DNA of 5,578 nucleotides from an uncultured Anaerolineaceae bacterium (GTDB taxonomy: Bacteria > Chloroflexota > Anaerolineae > Anaerolineales > Anaerolineaceae), in NCBI GenBank assembly GCA_937890875.1, contig CALAEB010000626.1, positions 1-5,578 of the forward strand. The letters are read 5' to 3'. Each line of letters starts with the position of its first letter. Positions within the stretch are counted from its first letter, which is position 1. The notes under the pieces are model-generated. The model had not been told where the DNA came from. It saw only the letters and a list, made by a program, of their open reading frames with translations, and made no database searches. Below, in pieces: positions 5,410 to 5,578 of the stretch. The position numbers were made by a program, and so were the translations under genes.

Positions 5410-5578
5410 TGATGAAGCCCGGGAATATGTGATTACAACGCCGGAGACGCCGCTGCCTTGGATCAATTATTTGGGGAATGAAGATTTTTTCAGGTTGATT
5501 TCCAATTCCGGCGGCGGGTACTGTTTTTATAAAGACGCGAAACTGAAAGACAAAGCCCACGTCATGCCGGCGGTACTC
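5390..5578 (+). CDS. GH94-family glycoside phosphorylase, cellobiose phosphorylase-like (5' end, partial)
   Basis: The first 63 codons of a gene that leaves the window. The N-terminus is typical of GH94 (formerly glycosyltransferase family 36) enzymes: [14 protein letters not shown] (3-16), then [12 protein letters not shown] (18-29), E-D-F-F-R-L-I-S-N (31-39), [12 protein letters not shown] (41-52). These cytoplasmic enzymes cleave beta-linked disaccharides or oligosaccharides with phosphate, giving a sugar 1-phosphate and saving ATP; cellobiose, cellodextrin, chitobiose and laminaribiose enzymes share this start, so the substrate is open. After residue 52 the expected arginine-rich R-R-x-T-R-Y-R-Y-N stretch is absent and unrelated residues follow, so a frameshift, sequence error or divergent subfamily is possible. 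ATG 5390 is chosen because it gives the family N-terminus and has GGAG 9 nt upstream; an in-frame ATG at 5375 is less well placed. It is divergent from the LacI-type gene and flanked by its likely operators. Confidence 0.85.
   Translation, partial: MQFGYFDDEAREYVITTPETPLPWINYLGNEDFFRLISNSGGGYCFYKDAKLKDKAHVMPAVL

Noticed and set aside
5360..5560. 66-residue minus-strand frame opposite the GH94 start
   Set aside because: Antisense to the GH94 N-terminus, which has strong family motifs; treated as a shadow.
1..5578. tRNA, rRNA, CRISPR array, insertion sequence or riboswitch
   Set aside because: No cloverleaf-like or rRNA sequence, no regularly spaced direct repeats, no transposase frame or paired terminal repeats, and no recognised riboswitch core was seen by eye.

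Overview
The window looks like a bacterial sugar-utilisation locus of moderate GC content with AT-rich intergenic DNA. The taxon cannot be fixed from the sequence. The solute-binding protein has an ordinary cleavable signal peptide (V-F-A|Q) and no lipobox cysteine. This is unusual for a classical Gram-positive and more in keeping with a diderm or with Chloroflexota (Anaerolineae) or Spirochaetota; that is a weak inference.

Layout: (1) 1-441 (+) is the 3' end of a class V aminotransferase of the serine-pyruvate/alanine-glyoxylate type. (2) 474-507 is a symmetrical hairpin flanked by A and T runs, a bidirectional terminator between convergent transcription units. (3) 536-4915 (-) is a four-gene cluster read leftwards: LacI-family regulator, extracellular solute-binding protein, MalF-like permease and MalG-like permease. 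No ATP-binding subunit gene is present. (4) 4916-5389 is a 474-bp divergent control region with four copies of an 8-bp operator core, AATCGTTT, which fits the LacI-family pattern AANCGNTT, together with candidate promoters facing both ways. (5) 5390-5578 (+) is the 5' end of a gene whose first ~52 residues match the N-terminus of GH94 glycoside phosphorylases (cellobiose phosphorylase and relatives); it runs off the window.

Working model (inference): an oligosaccharide, plausibly a beta-glucoside such as cellobiose or a cellodextrin, is captured by the binding protein and imported by the two permeases with an ATPase encoded elsewhere. It is then split by phosphate in the cytoplasm by the GH94 enzyme to give a sugar 1-phosphate. 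The LacI-type repressor sits between the two arms and probably controls both, including its own gene, through the shared operators. Three operator centres are separated by 221 and 74 bp, close to whole helical turns, so repression by DNA looping is possible.

The least ordinary points are these: the regulator reading frame runs about 49 residues past the normal LacI-family end and overlaps the binding-protein start by 77 bp; a perfect 9-3-9 palindrome lies in that overlap zone; a stem-loop separates the binding-protein gene from the permease genes; and the GH94 homology breaks off about 33 bases before the window edge.
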